A DNA stretch of 64,000 nucleotides, from positions 310,001 through 374,000 of the forward strand of contig NC_014121.1 in the NCBI RefSeq assembly GCF_000025565.1. The letters are read 5' to 3'. The notes beneath the pieces were generated by a model, which worked only from the letters and a program-made list of their open reading frames with translations, was not told the origin of the DNA and ran no database searches. Positions 8,863-19,112 of this stretch are shown here, piece by piece; the stretch's first letter is position 1, and each line of letters begins with the position of its first letter. Made by a program: the position numbers and the translations under genes. This DNA is from Enterobacter cloacae subsp. cloacae ATCC 13047 (GTDB lineage Bacteria > Pseudomonadota > Gammaproteobacteria > Enterobacterales > Enterobacteriaceae).

Positions 8863-10275
8863 ATGGCAGGAAACAAACCCTTCAACAAACAGACTGAACC
8901 TCGTGAGCGTGATTTTCAGGTCGCCGGGTTAAAAGTCCCGCCGCACTCGATTGAAGCGGAACAGTCGGTGTTGGGCGGTTTAATGCTGGATAACGAGCGC
9001 TGGGACGACGTCGCCGAGCGCGTCGTGTCCGACGATTTCTACACCCGCCCGCACCGCCACATCTTCACCGAAATGGCGCGCCTGCAGGAGTCCGGTAGCC
9101 CGATTGACCTGATTACGCTCGCGGAATCGCTGGAGCGGCAGGGGCAACTGGACAGCGTTGGCGGTTTTGCTTATTTAGCAGAACTGTCGAAAAACACGCC
9201 AAGTGCAGCGAACATTAGCGCTTATGCGGACATCGTTCGCGAACGCGCCGTTGTTCGTGAGATGATCTCGGTCGCGAATGAAATCGCCGAAGCGGGCTTT
9301 GATCCGCAGGGTCGCACCAGCGAAGACCTGCTCGATCTCGCGGAATCCCGCGTCTTTAAAATCGCTGAAAGTCGCGCCAATAAAGACGAAGGCCCGAAAA
9401 ACATCGCCGATGTACTCGATGCCACCGTCGCCCGTATTGAACAGCTCTTCCAGCAGCCGCACGATGGCGTAACCGGAGTTAACACCGGCTATGACGATCT
9501 CAATAAGAAAACCGCAGGCCTGCAGCCGTCGGATTTGATTATCGTCGCCGCGCGTCCGTCGATGGGTAAAACCACCTTTGCGATGAACCTCGTCGAAAAC
9601 GCGGCGATGTTGCAGGATAAACCGGTCTTAATCTTCAGTCTGGAGATGCCATCTGAGCAGATCATGATGCGTTCTCTGGCGTCGCTTTCTCGTGTGGATC
9701 AGACCCGTATCCGTACCGGTCAGCTCGACGATGAGGACTGGGCGCGTATCTCCGGCACCATGGGGATCCTGCTTGAAAAACGTAACATCTATATCGATGA
9801 CTCCTCCGGCCTGACGCCGACAGAAGTGCGCTCCCGTGCGCGCCGTATCGCCCGCGAGCATGGCGGTATTGGCCTTATCATGATCGACTACCTTCAGCTG
9901 ATGCGCGTGCCGTCGCTCTCCGATAACCGTACGCTGGAGATTGCGGAAATTTCCCGCTCGCTCAAGGCATTAGCCAAAGAGCTGCATGTGCCTGTCGTGG
10001 CGCTCTCGCAGCTTAACCGCTCCCTGGAACAACGTGCCGACAAACGCCCGGTCAACTCCGACCTGCGTGAATCCGGCTCCATCGAGCAGGATGCCGACTT
10101 AATCATGTTCATCTACCGTGATGAGGTTTATCACGAGAACAGCGACCTGAAAGGGATCGCCGAAATTATTATCGGTAAACAACGTAACGGCCCTATCGGT
10201 ACGGTGCGTCTGACCTTTAACGGACAGTGGTCGCGTTTCGACAACTATGCCGGTCCTCAATATGATGATGAGTAA
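8863..10275 (+). CDS. dnaB: Replicative DNA helicase DnaB
   Basis: DnaB is the hexameric 5'-3' helicase that unwinds the replication fork and binds DnaG primase. The 470-residue protein has the N-terminal collar domain (residues about 25-170: PPHSIEAEQSVLGGLMLDN), a linker, and a RecA-type motor domain with Walker A ARPSMGKTTFAMN and Walker B IGLIMIDYLQLM. The arginine-rich C-terminal motifs (DLRESGSIEQDADLIMFI) are intact. There is no intein, a common insertion point in DnaB of other bacteria. alr follows 16 bases after the stop codon and is probably cotranscribed. Confidence 0.99.
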   Translation: MAGNKPFNKQTEPRERDFQVAGLKVPPHSIEAEQSVLGGLMLDNERWDDVAERVVSDDFYTRPHRHIFTEMARLQESGSPIDLITLAESLERQGQLDSVGGFAYLAELSKNTPSAANISAYADIVRERAVVREMISVANEIAEAGFDPQGRTSEDLLDLAESRVFKIAESRANKDEGPKNIADVLDATVARIEQLFQQPHDGVTGVNTGYDDLNKKTAGLQPSDLIIVAARPSMGKTTFAMNLVENAAMLQDKPVLIFSLEMPSEQIMMRSLASLSRVDQTRIRTGQLDDEDWARISGTMGILLEKRNIYIDDSSGLTPTEVRSRARRIAREHGGIGLIMIDYLQLMRVPSLSDNRTLEIAEISRSLKALAKELHVPVVALSQLNRSLEQRADKRPVNSDLRESGSIEQDADLIMFIYRDEVYHENSDLKGIAEIIIGKQRNGPIGTVRLTFNGQWSRFDNYAGPQYDDE

Positions 10276-10291
10276 TTTCTAAGGAAATCAA

Positions 10292-11371
10292 ATGCAAGCG
10301 GCAACTGTTGTGATTAACCGCCGCGCTCTGCGACACAACCTGCAACGTCTGCGTGAACTGGCTCCCGCCAGTAAACTTGTTGCAGTCGTGAAAGCGAACG
10401 CTTACGGACACGGTCTTCTTGAGACCGCGCGAACGCTCCCCGATGCCGACGCCTTTGGCGTTGCCCGTCTTGAAGAAGCCCTCCGCCTGCGCGCGGGGGG
10501 GATCACCCAACCGATTTTGCTGCTCGAAGGCTTTTTTGAGGCTGCAGACCTGCCGACTATTGCAGACCAGCATTTGCACACGGCGGTACACAACGAAGAA
10601 CAGCTTTCCGCTCTCGAAACCGCTGAGCTGAGCGAGCCAGTCACCGTCTGGATGAAGCTCGATACGGGCATGCACCGTCTGGGCGTACGTCCAGAACACG
10701 CGCAGGCGTTTTATCAGCGTCTGTGCCAGTGCAAAAATGTCCGCCAGCCGGTAAATATTGTCAGCCATTTTGCCCGGGCTGATGAGCCTGACTGCGGCGC
10801 TACTGAACAACAACTCGACATCTTTAACACCTTCTGCGAAGGCAAGCCGGGGATGCGCTCTATCGCGGCCTCCGGTGGCATTCTTCTGTGGCCGCAGTCG
10901 CACTTCGACTGGGCGCGTCCGGGGATTATTCTTTACGGCGTATCGCCGCTGGAGAACAGACCCTGGGGGCCGGACTTTGGCTTCCAGCCGGTGATGTCCC
11001 TGGTGTCTAAGCTGATTGCGGTGCGTGAGCACAAGGCGGGGGAACCGGTGGGTTACGGCGGCACCTGGACCAGCGCGCGTGACACCCGGCTGGGTGTGGT
11101 GGCGATGGGGTATGGCGACGGTTATCCACGTGCTGCGCCGTCCGGTACGCCGGTTCTGGTCAATGGCCGCGAAGTGAAGATTGTCGGTCGCGTGGCGATG
11201 GACATGATTTGCGTAGATCTTGGCCCCGATGCCCAGGATAAAGCGGGCGACGATGTGGTGATGTGGGGTGACGGTTTGCCCGTCGAACGCATCGCGGAAA
11301 TCACGAAAGTGAGTGCTTACGAACTTATAACGCGCCTGACATCAAGGGTGGCGATGAAGTACATCGATTAA
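10292..11371 (+). CDS. alr: Alanine racemase Alr
   Basis: A 359-residue fold-type III PLP enzyme that converts L-alanine to D-alanine for peptidoglycan. The PLP lysine is Lys34 in [12 protein letters not shown]. The second catalytic base is the tyrosine in the motif [10 protein letters not shown] of the C-terminal beta domain. Length and sequence match the biosynthetic E. coli Alr, not the catabolic DadX. The gene sits 16 bases behind dnaB with ribosome-binding site AAGGAA. Confidence 0.98.
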   Translation: MQAATVVINRRALRHNLQRLRELAPASKLVAVVKANAYGHGLLETARTLPDADAFGVARLEEALRLRAGGITQPILLLEGFFEAADLPTIADQHLHTAVHNEEQLSALETAELSEPVTVWMKLDTGMHRLGVRPEHAQAFYQRLCQCKNVRQPVNIVSHFARADEPDCGATEQQLDIFNTFCEGKPGMRSIAASGGILLWPQSHFDWARPGIILYGVSPLENRPWGPDFGFQPVMSLVSKLIAVREHKAGEPVGYGGTWTSARDTRLGVVAMGYGDGYPRAAPSGTPVLVNGREVKIVGRVAMDMICVDLGPDAQDKAGDDVVMWGDGLPVERIAEITKVSAYELITRLTSRVAMKYID

Positions 11372-11381
11372 ACTACTGTGA

Positions 11382-11414
11382 ATGCCGGGGGGGCAGCGTT
11401 GCCTGACCCGGCAT
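11382..11414. repeat. Nested inverted repeat between alr and tyrB
   Basis: ATGCCGGG (11382-11389) is complementary to CCCGGCAT (11407-11414), and inside it GGCA pairs with TGCC around a GCGT loop. The stem begins 10 bases after the alr stop codon. No T run follows, so it resembles a REP-like palindrome or an mRNA 3'-end stabiliser more than an intrinsic terminator. Confidence 0.55.
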
Positions 11415-11497
11415 GGAACAGGTTAAACGCTCGATCTTCTGTCATATCCGGTTTATTGTTGAATTCCCTGCCTCATCGAATTCCGGAGAACCATCGC

Positions 11498-12691
11498 GTG
11501 TTTCAGAAAGTTGACGCCTACGCCGGCGACCCCATTCTCTCCTTAATGGAGCGTTTCAAAGAAGATCCTCGCAGCGACAAAGTGAATCTCAGCATTGGTC
11601 TGTATTACAACGAGGACGGCATTATTCCTCAGTTGAAAGCCGTTGCTGAAGCGGAAGCGCGTCTTAACGCCGCCCCGCACGGTGCTTCTCTTTATCTGCC
11701 GATGGAAGGGCTCAATACTTACCGTAACGCCATCGCGCCGCTGCTGTTTGGTGCCGATCACGCGGTGCTCGCACAAAAACGTGTTGCAACCATCCAGACC
11801 CTGGGCGGTTCAGGTGCGCTTAAAGTGGGTGCGGACTTCCTGAAAAAATACTTCCCGGATTCAGGGGTATGGGTCAGCGATCCCACCTGGGAAAACCACG
11901 TGGCGATTTTTGAGGGTGCTGGCTTTAAGGTGGCGACCTATCCATGGTTCGACAGTGAAACCAACGGCGTGCGCGTTGACGCGCTGCTGGAAAAACTAAA
12001 TACCCTGCCAGAGCGCAGCATAGTGCTGCTGCACCCGTGCTGCCACAACCCGACCGGGGCAGATCTCACCAACACCCAGTGGGATGCGGTGATTGAGGTG
12101 CTGAAAGCGCGCAACCTGATCCCCTTCCTCGACATCGCCTATCAGGGCTTTGGCGCAGGGATGGAAGAAGATGCCTATGCCATCCGTGCCGTGGCCAGCG
12201 CTGGTCTGCCTGTTCTGGTCAGCAACTCGTTTTCAAAAATCTTCTCCCTGTACGGCGAGCGCGTGGGTGGCCTCTCTGTGGTGTGCGAAGACGCCGAAGC
12301 GGCAGGTCGCGTACTGGGGCAACTGAAGGCGACCGTGCGCCGCATCTACTCCAGCCCGCCAAACTTTGGCGCGCAAGTGGTGGCGACCGTGCTGGGAGAC
12401 GAACAGCTAAAAGCCAGCTGGCTTGCAGAAGTGGTATCCATGCGTAAGCGTATTCTGTCGATGCGTCAGGAGTTGGTTAACGTGCTGAAAGAGGCCGTAC
12501 CGGGGCATAACTTCGACTATCTGCTTAAACAGCGCGGGATGTTTAGCTACACCGGGCTGAGCGCCGCACAGGTTGAACGTCTGCGCGAAGAGTTCGGCGT
12601 CTACCTGATTGCCAGCGGACGTATGTGCGTGGCGGGTCTGAATGCCAGCAACGTTCATCGCGTGGCGCAGGCATTTGCTGCAGTAATGTAA
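11498..12691 (+). CDS. tyrB: Aromatic-amino-acid aminotransferase TyrB
   Basis: TyrB is a PLP transaminase completing tyrosine and phenylalanine synthesis; it also accepts aspartate and leucine. The GTG at 11498, preceded by CCGGAGAA, gives exactly 397 residues starting [14 protein letters not shown], as in E. coli, where tyrB also starts with GTG. An in-frame ATG at 11378 would add 40 unrelated residues and is rejected. The PLP lysine is Lys247 in [16 protein letters not shown]; the substrate-carboxylate arginine lies in the C-terminal part. E. coli tyrB is repressed by TyrR; I could not identify a convincing TyrR box here. Confidence 0.97.
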   Translation: MFQKVDAYAGDPILSLMERFKEDPRSDKVNLSIGLYYNEDGIIPQLKAVAEAEARLNAAPHGASLYLPMEGLNTYRNAIAPLLFGADHAVLAQKRVATIQTLGGSGALKVGADFLKKYFPDSGVWVSDPTWENHVAIFEGAGFKVATYPWFDSETNGVRVDALLEKLNTLPERSIVLLHPCCHNPTGADLTNTQWDAVIEVLKARNLIPFLDIAYQGFGAGMEEDAYAIRAVASAGLPVLVSNSFSKIFSLYGERVGGLSVVCEDAEAAGRVLGQLKATVRRIYSSPPNFGAQVVATVLGDEQLKASWLAEVVSMRKRILSMRQELVNVLKEAVPGHNFDYLLKQRGMFSYTGLSAAQVERLREEFGVYLIASGRMCVAGLNASNVHRVAQAFAAVM

Positions 12692-12706
12692 GTACTTACT
12701 CACAAT

Positions 12707-12740
12707 CCCTCTCCCCTTGGGAGAGGGCCGGGATGAGGGC
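12707..12740 (+). repeat. Palindromic repeat, CCCTCTCCC family
   Basis: CCCTCTCCC-cctt-GGGAGAGGG (approximate arms) followed by CCGGGATGAGGGC lies 15 bases after the tyrB stop codon. It is one of about ten related copies in this window, all in 3'-flanking or intergenic DNA, and probably stabilises or ends the tyrB transcript. Confidence 0.8.
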
Positions 12741-12908
12741 ATCAGGCCGCACAAACAGGTTGCCCGGCATTCTGTGATCTTCTTCTTTTTATCCAACCTC
12801 ATAAGCAAAAACTCCTTCCCTTCATCTCCCGCTGGGGTTATGGTCGGATAGATTTTTGACCAGTCGCTCAAATTAAAACGATAACAAACTGAATATTCAG
12901 GGGAAAAT

Positions 12909-13622
12909 ATGCGCAAGATCACACTGGCGCTCAGCGCCGCCTGCTTATTGTTCTCGCTTAACAGTACGGTCGTCGCGCGCGCTTCCGCACCGACGCCGCT
13001 TTACACCGGCACTACCGCCGCTATTCTGGCTGAACAAGCCCCCATTCACTGGGTCTCTGTAGCCCAGATTGAAAACAGCCTGATGGGCCGCCCGCCAATG
13101 GCTGTGGGCTTTGATATTGACGATACCGTCCTCTTCTCCAGCCCCGGGTTCTGGCGCGGTAAAAAAACATACTCACCGGACAGCGAAGCGTATCTGAAAA
13201 ACCCGGAATTCTGGGAAAAGATGAACAACGGCTGGGACGAATTCAGCATCCCGAAAGAGGTGGCCCGCGCGCTTATCGCCATGCATGTAAAACGCGGCGA
13301 CAGCATCTACTTCGTTACCGGACGCAGTCAGACCAAAACGGAAACCGTCTCTAAAACCCTGCAGGATGATTTCCTGATCCCGGCGGCCAGCATGAACCCG
13401 GTGATTTTTGCGGGTGACAAACCGGGACAAAACACCAAAACCCAGTGGCTGGAGCAGAAACATATCAAAGTCTTCTACGGTGATTCAGACAACGATATCA
13501 GCGCCGCGCGTGATGTGGGAGCCAGAGGGATCAGGGTGTTACGCGCCTCAAACTCGACCTATCGCCCGCTGCCAATGGCCGGGAAGTTTGGCGAAGAGGT
13601 TATTGTGAACTCAGAGTATTAA
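12909..13622 (+). CDS. aphA: Class B acid phosphatase AphA
   Basis: A 237-residue periplasmic HAD-type phosphatase that releases phosphate from nucleotides and other monoesters. The signal peptide is [20 protein letters not shown] followed by a cleavage region near ARASA. The nucleophile motif [12 protein letters not shown] is intact, with two aspartates acting as nucleophile and acid, and the C-terminal metal-binding motif is [13 protein letters not shown]. coli AphA is a Mg2+-dependent homotetramer. The gene is preceded by a 217-base gap and is monocistronic. Confidence 0.97.
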   Translation: MRKITLALSAACLLFSLNSTVVARASAPTPLYTGTTAAILAEQAPIHWVSVAQIENSLMGRPPMAVGFDIDDTVLFSSPGFWRGKKTYSPDSEAYLKNPEFWEKMNNGWDEFSIPKEVARALIAMHVKRGDSIYFVTGRSQTKTETVSKTLQDDFLIPAASMNPVIFAGDKPGQNTKTQWLEQKHIKVFYGDSDNDISAARDVGARGIRVLRASNSTYRPLPMAGKFGEEVIVNSEY

Positions 13623-13734
13623 ACCGTTGGCGGCGAGTTTGGCTCTTTTTTAATCAAATCTCGTCGCTGCGGGTTTTACCTTTCGTCTTCTTGCTGCACA
13701 CTTAGAAAGATTCACTTTCATAACGGAGCAGCAC

Positions 13735-14151
13735 ATGTGGTACCAACAAACCCTGACCTTAAGCGCTAAACCTCGCGGATTTCACCTGGTGACGGATGAA
13801 GTTATCGGGCAGATCCGCGATCTGTCGCGCGTCAAAACGGGTTTGCTGCATCTGCTGCTTCAGCACACGTCGGCCTCTCTCACGCTTAATGAAAATTGCG
13901 ATCCCACCGTCCGGTCTGATATGGAGCGGCATTTTCTGAAAACCGTTCCGGACAACGCCTCCTACGAGCATGACTATGAGGGGGCGGACGACATGCCTTC
14001 GCATATCAAATCTTCTCTGCTGGGCGTATCACTAATGCTGCCGGTACACAACGGGCGGCTTCTGCTGGGAACATGGCAAGGGATCTGGCTGGGAGAACAT
14101 CGCATTCACGGTGGTTCGCGTAAAATTATCGCAACGCTACAAGGGGAATAA
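13735..14151 (+). CDS. yjbQ: YjbQ (UPF0047) family protein
   Basis: This 138-residue protein belongs to the UPF0047/YjbQ family, a compact beta-alpha fold with conserved His and Glu residues in [11 protein letters not shown] and [12 protein letters not shown]. The E. coli homologue has been reported to have weak thiamine-phosphate synthase activity; the physiological role is unclear. A ribosome-binding site ACGGAG precedes the ATG. yjbR starts two bases after the stop codon, so the two genes form an operon. Confidence 0.93.
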   Translation: MWYQQTLTLSAKPRGFHLVTDEVIGQIRDLSRVKTGLLHLLLQHTSASLTLNENCDPTVRSDMERHFLKTVPDNASYEHDYEGADDMPSHIKSSLLGVSLMLPVHNGRLLLGTWQGIWLGEHRIHGGSRKIIATLQGE

Positions 14152-14153
14152 AG

Positions 14154-14507
14154 ATGACAATTTCGGAGCTACTGCAGTACTGCATGAGTAAGCCAGGCGC
14201 GGAGCAGAGCGTTCACAGCGACTGGAAAGCCACGCAGATTAAAGTGGGAGATGTGTTGTTTGCGATGGTGAAAGAGGTGGAAGGCCGCCCGGCGGCGTCG
14301 CTTAAAACCAGCCCGGAGCTGGCGGAGCTATTACGTCAGCAGCACGACGATGTCCGGCCGAGCAAACATCTGAACAAAGCGCACTGGAGTACGGTCTATC
14401 TCGACGGTTCACTCCCGGGGTCGCAGATTTACTACCTTGTGGACGCGTCTTATCAGCAGGCGGTTGAGCTGCTGCCGGAAGCGACCCGACAGCAACTCTC
14501 CGTGTGA
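14154..14507 (+). CDS. yjbR: MmcQ/YjbR family protein
   Basis: A 117-residue member of the MmcQ/YjbR family (DUF419). The family has a double-wing fold resembling the CyaY/frataxin-like or DNA-binding folds, and its function is unknown. Characteristic residues are KPGAEQSVHSDWKATQIKVG near the N-terminus and the central KHLNKAHWSTVYLDGSLP. It is translated with yjbQ (2-base gap, ribosome-binding site AAGGGGAA inside the yjbQ end). It is convergent with uvrA, with three bases between the stop codons. Confidence 0.93.
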   Translation: MTISELLQYCMSKPGAEQSVHSDWKATQIKVGDVLFAMVKEVEGRPAASLKTSPELAELLRQQHDDVRPSKHLNKAHWSTVYLDGSLPGSQIYYLVDASYQQAVELLPEATRQQLSV

Positions 14508-14510
14508 CAA

Positions 14511-17333
14511 TTACAGCAACGGTTTAAGGAAGCGCGCGGTGTGCGAGGCTTCGCACTCTGCAACGGTCTCTGGCGTACCGGAGACGAGGATTTCACCGCC
14601 GCCGCTGCCGCCTTCCGGGCCGAGATCGACAATCCAGTCCGCGGTTTTAATCACGTCCAGGTTGTGCTCAATGACCACAATAGTGTTGCCCTGATCGCGA
14701 AGCTGATGCAGAACGTCGAGCAATTGCTGGATATCCGCAAAGTGCAGACCGGTGGTCGGCTCATCGAGAATGTACAGCGTTTGCCCGGTACCGCGTTTGG
14801 ACAACTCACGCGCCAGCTTCACGCGCTGCGCTTCACCTCCAGAGAGCGTGGTCGCTGACTGCCCCAGACGAATGTAGGTCAGGCCTACGTCCATCAGCGT
14901 CTGCAGCTTACGCGCCAGCGCAGGCACGGCATCAAAGAACTCGCGCGCCTCTTCGATGGTCATATCCAGCACTTCGTGGATGGTCTTGCCTTTGTACTTA
15001 ATCTCCAGCGTTTCACGGTTATAGCGTTTGCCTTTGCACTGGTCGCACGGCACGTAGATATCCGGCAGGAAGTGCATCTCAACCTTGATCACGCCGTCGC
15101 CCTGACAGGCTTCACAGCGGCCGCCGCGAACGTTAAAGCTGAAACGTCCTGGCGTGTAGCCGCGCGAACGCGCTTCCGGTACACCGGCGAAGAGTTCACG
15201 GACGGGCGTGAAGACGCCGGTATAGGTCGCCGGGTTGGAACGCGGCGTACGGCCAATCGGGCTTTGGTCGATGTCGATAACTTTATCGAAATGTTCCAGC
15301 CCCTGAATGTCGCGGTACGGTGCAGGTTCGGCCAGCGTCGCGCCGTTCAGCGCCGTCTGCGCAATCGGGAACAGCGTATCGTTGATCAGCGTCGACTTAC
15401 CGGAACCGGATACGCCGGTGATACAGGTAAACAGCCCGACGGGCAGCGTCAGCGTCACGTCTTTCAGGTTGTTGCCGCGAGCGCCGGTGAGCTTCAGCAC
15501 TTTTTCCGGGTTCGCCGCCACGCGCTGTTTCGGCACCTCAATTTTGCGCTTGCCGCTCATGTACTGGCCGGTTAACGACTCTGGCACCGCCATGATGTCT
15601 TTCAGGGTGCCTTCCGCGACCACCTGGCCGCCGTGCACGCCTGCGCCCGGGCCGATGTCGATCACATGGTCGGCAGCACGGATCGCATCTTCGTCGTGCT
15701 CGACCACAATCACCGTGTTGCCGAGGTTACGCAGATGAATAAGCGTTCCGAGCAGACGCTCGTTGTCGCGCTGGTGCAGGCCGATGGACGGTTCGTCCAG
15801 GACATACATGACGCCCACCAGGCCCGCGCCAATCTGGCTGGCCAGACGGATACGCTGGGCTTCACCGCCGGACAGCGTCTCTGCGGAGCGGGAAAGCGTC
15901 AGGTAGTTCAGGCCGACGTTCACCAGGAATTTCAGACGGTCGCCGATCTCTTTCAGCACTTTTTCGGCAATCTTCGCCCGCTGGCCGGAGAGCTTCAGGT
16001 TGTTGAAGAAGTCCATTGCGTGACCGATGCTCATGTCTGAGATGGTCGGCAACGCCGTGTTTTCGACAAACACGTGGCGCGCTTCGCGACGCAGACGCGT
16101 GCCCTCACAGGTGGCGCAGGAGCGGTTGCTGATGAACTTCGCCAGCTCCTCGCGCACCGCGCTGGATTCGGTCTCTTTGTAGCGGCGCTCCATGTTGTGC
16201 AGCACCCCTTCGAACGGGTGGCGACGCACGGAGGTATCGCCGCGATCGTTCATGTATTTGAACTCGATGTTCTCTTTACCGGAACCGAACAGGATCACTT
16301 TGTGCACGTTCGGGCTCAGGCTGGCCCACGGCGCTTCCACGTCGAACTTGTAGTGCTCTGCCAGCGATTTAAGCATCTGGAAGTAGTAAAAGTTACGCTT
16401 ATCCCAGCCACGGATCGCACCGCCAGCCAGCGACAGTTCAGGATTCTGGATCACGCGGTCCGGGTCAAAATACTGCTGTACGCCCAGGCCGTCACACGTC
16501 GGGCAGGCTCCCGCCGGGTTGTTAAAGGAGAACAGACGTGGCTCCAGCTCACGCATGCTGTAGCCGCAAATCGGGCAGGCAAAGTTGGCGGAGAAGAGCA
16601 GTTCTTCCGCGTTCGGGTCGTCCATATCGGAGACCACCGCCGTACCGCCAGAGAGTTCCAGCGCAGTTTCAAAGGATTCCGCCAGACGGGTCGCCAGATC
16701 GTCACGCACTTTAAAGCGGTCAATCACCACTTCGATGGTGTGTTTTTTCTGCAGCTCCAGCTTCGGGGGATCGGACAGGTCACACACCTCGCCGTCGATA
16801 CGGGCGCGGATATACCCCTGGCTTGCCAGGTTTTCCAGCGTTTTGGTGTGCTCGCCCTTACGCTCTTTAATGATTGGGGCAAGCAGCATCAGGCGTTTGC
16901 CTTCTGGCTGCGACAGCACGTTATCCACCATCTGGCTCACGGTCTGCGCCGCCAGCGGCACGTCGTGATCCGGGCAGCGCGGCTCTCCTACGCGGGCATA
17001 CAGCAGACGCAGGTAGTCATGAATTTCGGTAATGGTACCGACCGTTGAACGCGGGTTGTGGGAGGTGGACTTCTGCTCAATAGAGATAGCAGGCGAAAGC
17101 CCCTCGATATGGTCTACATCCGGTTTTTCCATCAATGACAGGAACTGGCGCGCATACGCAGAGAGTGATTCAACGTAACGGCGCTGTCCTTCGGCATACA
17201 GGGTGTCGAAAGCCAGTGAGGATTTGCCAGACCCCGAAAGCCCGGTCACGACGATGAGTTTGTCGCGAGGGATTATGAGGTTGATATTCTTGAGATTGTG
17301 GGTGCGGGCGCCCCGAACTTCGATCTTATCCAT
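14511..17333 (-). CDS. uvrA: Excinuclease ABC subunit A
   Basis: UvrA is the damage-recognition ATPase of nucleotide excision repair. The 940-residue protein carries two ABC ATPase modules: Walker [16 protein letters not shown] near residue 31 and [15 protein letters not shown] near residue 640, each with LSGGEAQR signature motifs. Two CxxC...CxxC zinc modules are visible: CPICGYS with CPTC (about residues 253-280) and CEACQGDG with CDQC (about 740-766). Length and domains match E. coli UvrA. The gene is divergent from ssb and shares an SOS box with it. Confidence 0.99.
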
Positions 17334-17420
17334 TCACCTTTCCCGGTTGGAACACGGATTGCCTGGTTTGTTTGAAGGACAAACGGCTGTCAGAAACGGC
17401 TAATTATGACACAATTTAAC

Positions 17421-17436
17421 CTGTTTGAATATACAG
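17421..17436. promoter_or_regulatory. LexA (SOS) box between uvrA and ssb
   Basis: CTGTTTGAATATACAG fits CTG-N10-CAG and lies 88 bases upstream of uvrA and 149 bases upstream of ssb. The uvrA-ssb intergenic region of E. coli has an SOS box at the same relative position, so LexA control of uvrA and one ssb promoter is expected. Confidence 0.93.
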
Positions 17437-17584
17437 TATTGGAATGCATTTTCTGATTAGCTGTGTAACAATGTCGAGTTCGCGAGAGATTTCTGAACCC
17501 GCCACGCAACTATGCAAATTGACGCGTGGAAATGGTACACTCGCGCGTTTACACTATTAAGAAACGTATTCAGGAGACACGAAC

Positions 17585-18109
17585 ATGGCCAGCAGAGGCG
17601 TAAACAAGGTGATTCTCGTCGGTAATCTGGGCCAGGACCCGGAAGTACGCTACATGCCGAGTGGTGGCGCAGTTGCCAACATTACGCTGGCTACTTCCGA
17701 ATCCTGGCGTGACAAAGCGACCGGTGAGATGAAAGAGCAGACCGAATGGCACCGCGTTGTGCTATTTGGCAAACTGGCAGAAGTGGCCGGTGAGTATCTG
17801 CGTAAAGGCTCTCAGGTTTATATTGAAGGCCAACTGCGTACCCGCAAATGGACCGATCAATCCGGTCAGGAAAAATACACCACTGAAGTGGTGGTAAACG
17901 TTGGTGGCACCATGCAGATGCTGGGTGGCCGTCAGGGCGGCGGCGCACCAGCAGGTGGTGGCCAGCAGCAGGGCGGTTGGGGCCAGCCTCAGCAGCCACA
18001 GGGCGGCAACCAGTTCAGCGGCGGCGCGCAGTCTCGCCCGCAGCAGCAGTCCGCACCGGCACCGTCTAACGAACCGCCAATGGACTTCGACGACGATATT
18101 CCGTTCTGA
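17585..18109 (+). CDS. ssb: Single-stranded DNA-binding protein Ssb
   Basis: A 174-residue tetrameric ssDNA-binding protein. Residues 1-112 form the OB fold ([20 protein letters not shown]). A Gly/Gln-rich disordered linker follows. The acidic C-terminal tip MDFDDDIPF recruits DNA repair and replication partners. All elements of E. coli Ssb are present. The ribosome-binding site is CAGGAGAC. A strong terminator lies 23 bases after the stop codon. Confidence 0.99.
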   Translation: MASRGVNKVILVGNLGQDPEVRYMPSGGAVANITLATSESWRDKATGEMKEQTEWHRVVLFGKLAEVAGEYLRKGSQVYIEGQLRTRKWTDQSGQEKYTTEVVVNVGGTMQMLGGRQGGGAPAGGGQQQGGWGQPQQPQGGNQFSGGAQSRPQQQSAPAPSNEPPMDFDDDIPF

Positions 18110-18132
18110 TTCACGGATATGCAAAATAAAAA

Positions 18133-18159
18133 AACCCAGACATCGGTCTGGGTTTTTTA
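18133..18159. terminator. Bidirectional terminator, ssb and yjcB
   Basis: AACCCAGAC-atcg-GTCTGGGTT forms a 9-bp stem with TTTTTTATT on the plus side and seven T residues on the minus side (AAAAAAA on the plus strand). It can end ssb and the convergent yjcB, whose stop codon is at 18172. Confidence 0.93.
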
Positions 18160-18171
18160 TTCAGTCAGGTA

Positions 18172-18453
18172 TCAGGTAATTACCATCGGCCAGTCTGGTG
18201 GCGTATGGCTCATTGCCTCAACCATCACTACTTTAATATTTTCCCAGACGGCGGCAATATCCAGCAGGGTGATACCAAGCAGACCCGTTGCAAACCAGCA
18301 AGCCGCGCCCAGTCCTAACAGCGTACTGATGACCGCAAGACCCGCGTAGTCAGATTTACGAAACTGAATGTTCAGCGTGCTGGCTAAAAACATCAGTACC
18401 GCACTCAACAAAGGCCAGCGCAGGAGAACCATGCTGGTCGTAATGGTTGCCAT
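18172..18453 (-). CDS. yjcB: Inner-membrane protein YjcB
   Basis: A 93-residue protein with two or three hydrophobic segments (about residues 5-27, 38-58 and possibly 60-75), matching E. coli YjcB in length and sequence (LLRWPLLSAVLMFLASTLNI). The function is unknown. The ATG at 18453 is preferred over one six codons upstream because it matches the family N-terminus MATITT and has the ribosome-binding site GGAGAGGA at proper distance. A CRP site lies about 63 bases upstream. Confidence 0.9.
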   Translation of the reverse strand: MATITTSMVLLRWPLLSAVLMFLASTLNIQFRKSDYAGLAVISTLLGLGAACWFATGLLGITLLDIAAVWENIKVVMVEAMSHTPPDWPMVIT

Positions 18454-18515
18454 AAAACCCATCCTCTCCAAAACAGACGAACTGAATGAAACAGTGCTTC
18501 TCGTTACATGATATG

Positions 18516-18531
18516 TGTGAACTATATCACA
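18516..18531. promoter_or_regulatory. Consensus CRP-binding site upstream of yjcB
   Basis: TGTGA-ACTATA-TCACA is a perfect match to the CRP core TGTGA-N6-TCACA. It is 63 bases upstream of the yjcB start on the minus strand and 580 bases upstream of pdeC, so yjcB is the likelier target. The FNR core (TTGAT-N4-ATCAA) fits less well. Confidence 0.75.
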
Positions 18532-19112
18532 TTTGTTGATTTATTCGCCAGTGCCTATGCGAGCAGATTGGGGATTTTATTACGCTGAAAAAGAGAGGCG
18601 GCAGGATGGGGTTGCCTTCGACATCGGCGGATGCGAACCCACCACGTGCCGGGAGCAACCTCCTTCGAACGAGCGGAGGAGGGCAACGGCGTTCCCAGCG
18701 ATGCCTTTTTATAAGTGAAGCGTTATTCTCTGCTGATCCTGGAAATAATGTGGTAATAGCCGAACGTTTATAAAACATTGATCAAATTACATCCGCGCAA
18801 ATAGTATAAAACGTCATGTTGATGTTGTACTTTTTTCATGCTGCCAGAAGTTTGGCTTAATCAACGATCCTCTGTTGCGTTATCTTCAATCCCCCCGTTC
18901 AGGCTGGATAAATATTTCCCTTAATAGAAACGGAACGAATACTTTTAGTTTAGCTTACGGGCAAATATTATCGTCATAACGAAATTTAAGATTTTTAATA
19001 CTAAAAGTCAGTTGCTAACTTCGCATGATTCATGCAACGTAATCACCTGTTTATCAAAGCATCCGGCCTTCATTACTACAGGCGTACAACATGCAGGGAT
19101 ATAGGGCGGGAA
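18532..19112. other. Long intergenic region before pdeC
   Basis: No convincing gene is seen in these 580 bases. Most of it is AT-rich, but 18590-18705 is a GC-rich island that includes a CCTCC/GGAGG stem around 18659-18680. The short frames across it have no family resemblance. The AT-rich part nearest pdeC (18780-19030) probably holds its promoter. Confidence 0.5.

Noticed and set aside
11378..11497. Extended N-terminus for TyrB from an ATG at 11378
   Set aside because: The extension overlaps an inverted repeat and has no homology; the GTG at 11498 gives the exact E. coli length and has a ribosome-binding site.
16074..17048. Long plus-strand open frame opposite uvrA
   Set aside because: It is antisense to a fully recognisable UvrA and its translation resembles no family; a composition artefact of GC-rich coding DNA.
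18527..18778. 83-codon minus-strand frame in the yjcB-pdeC gap
   Set aside because: No recognisable domain, no clear ribosome-binding site and it covers the CRP site; kept only as part of an unexplained island.
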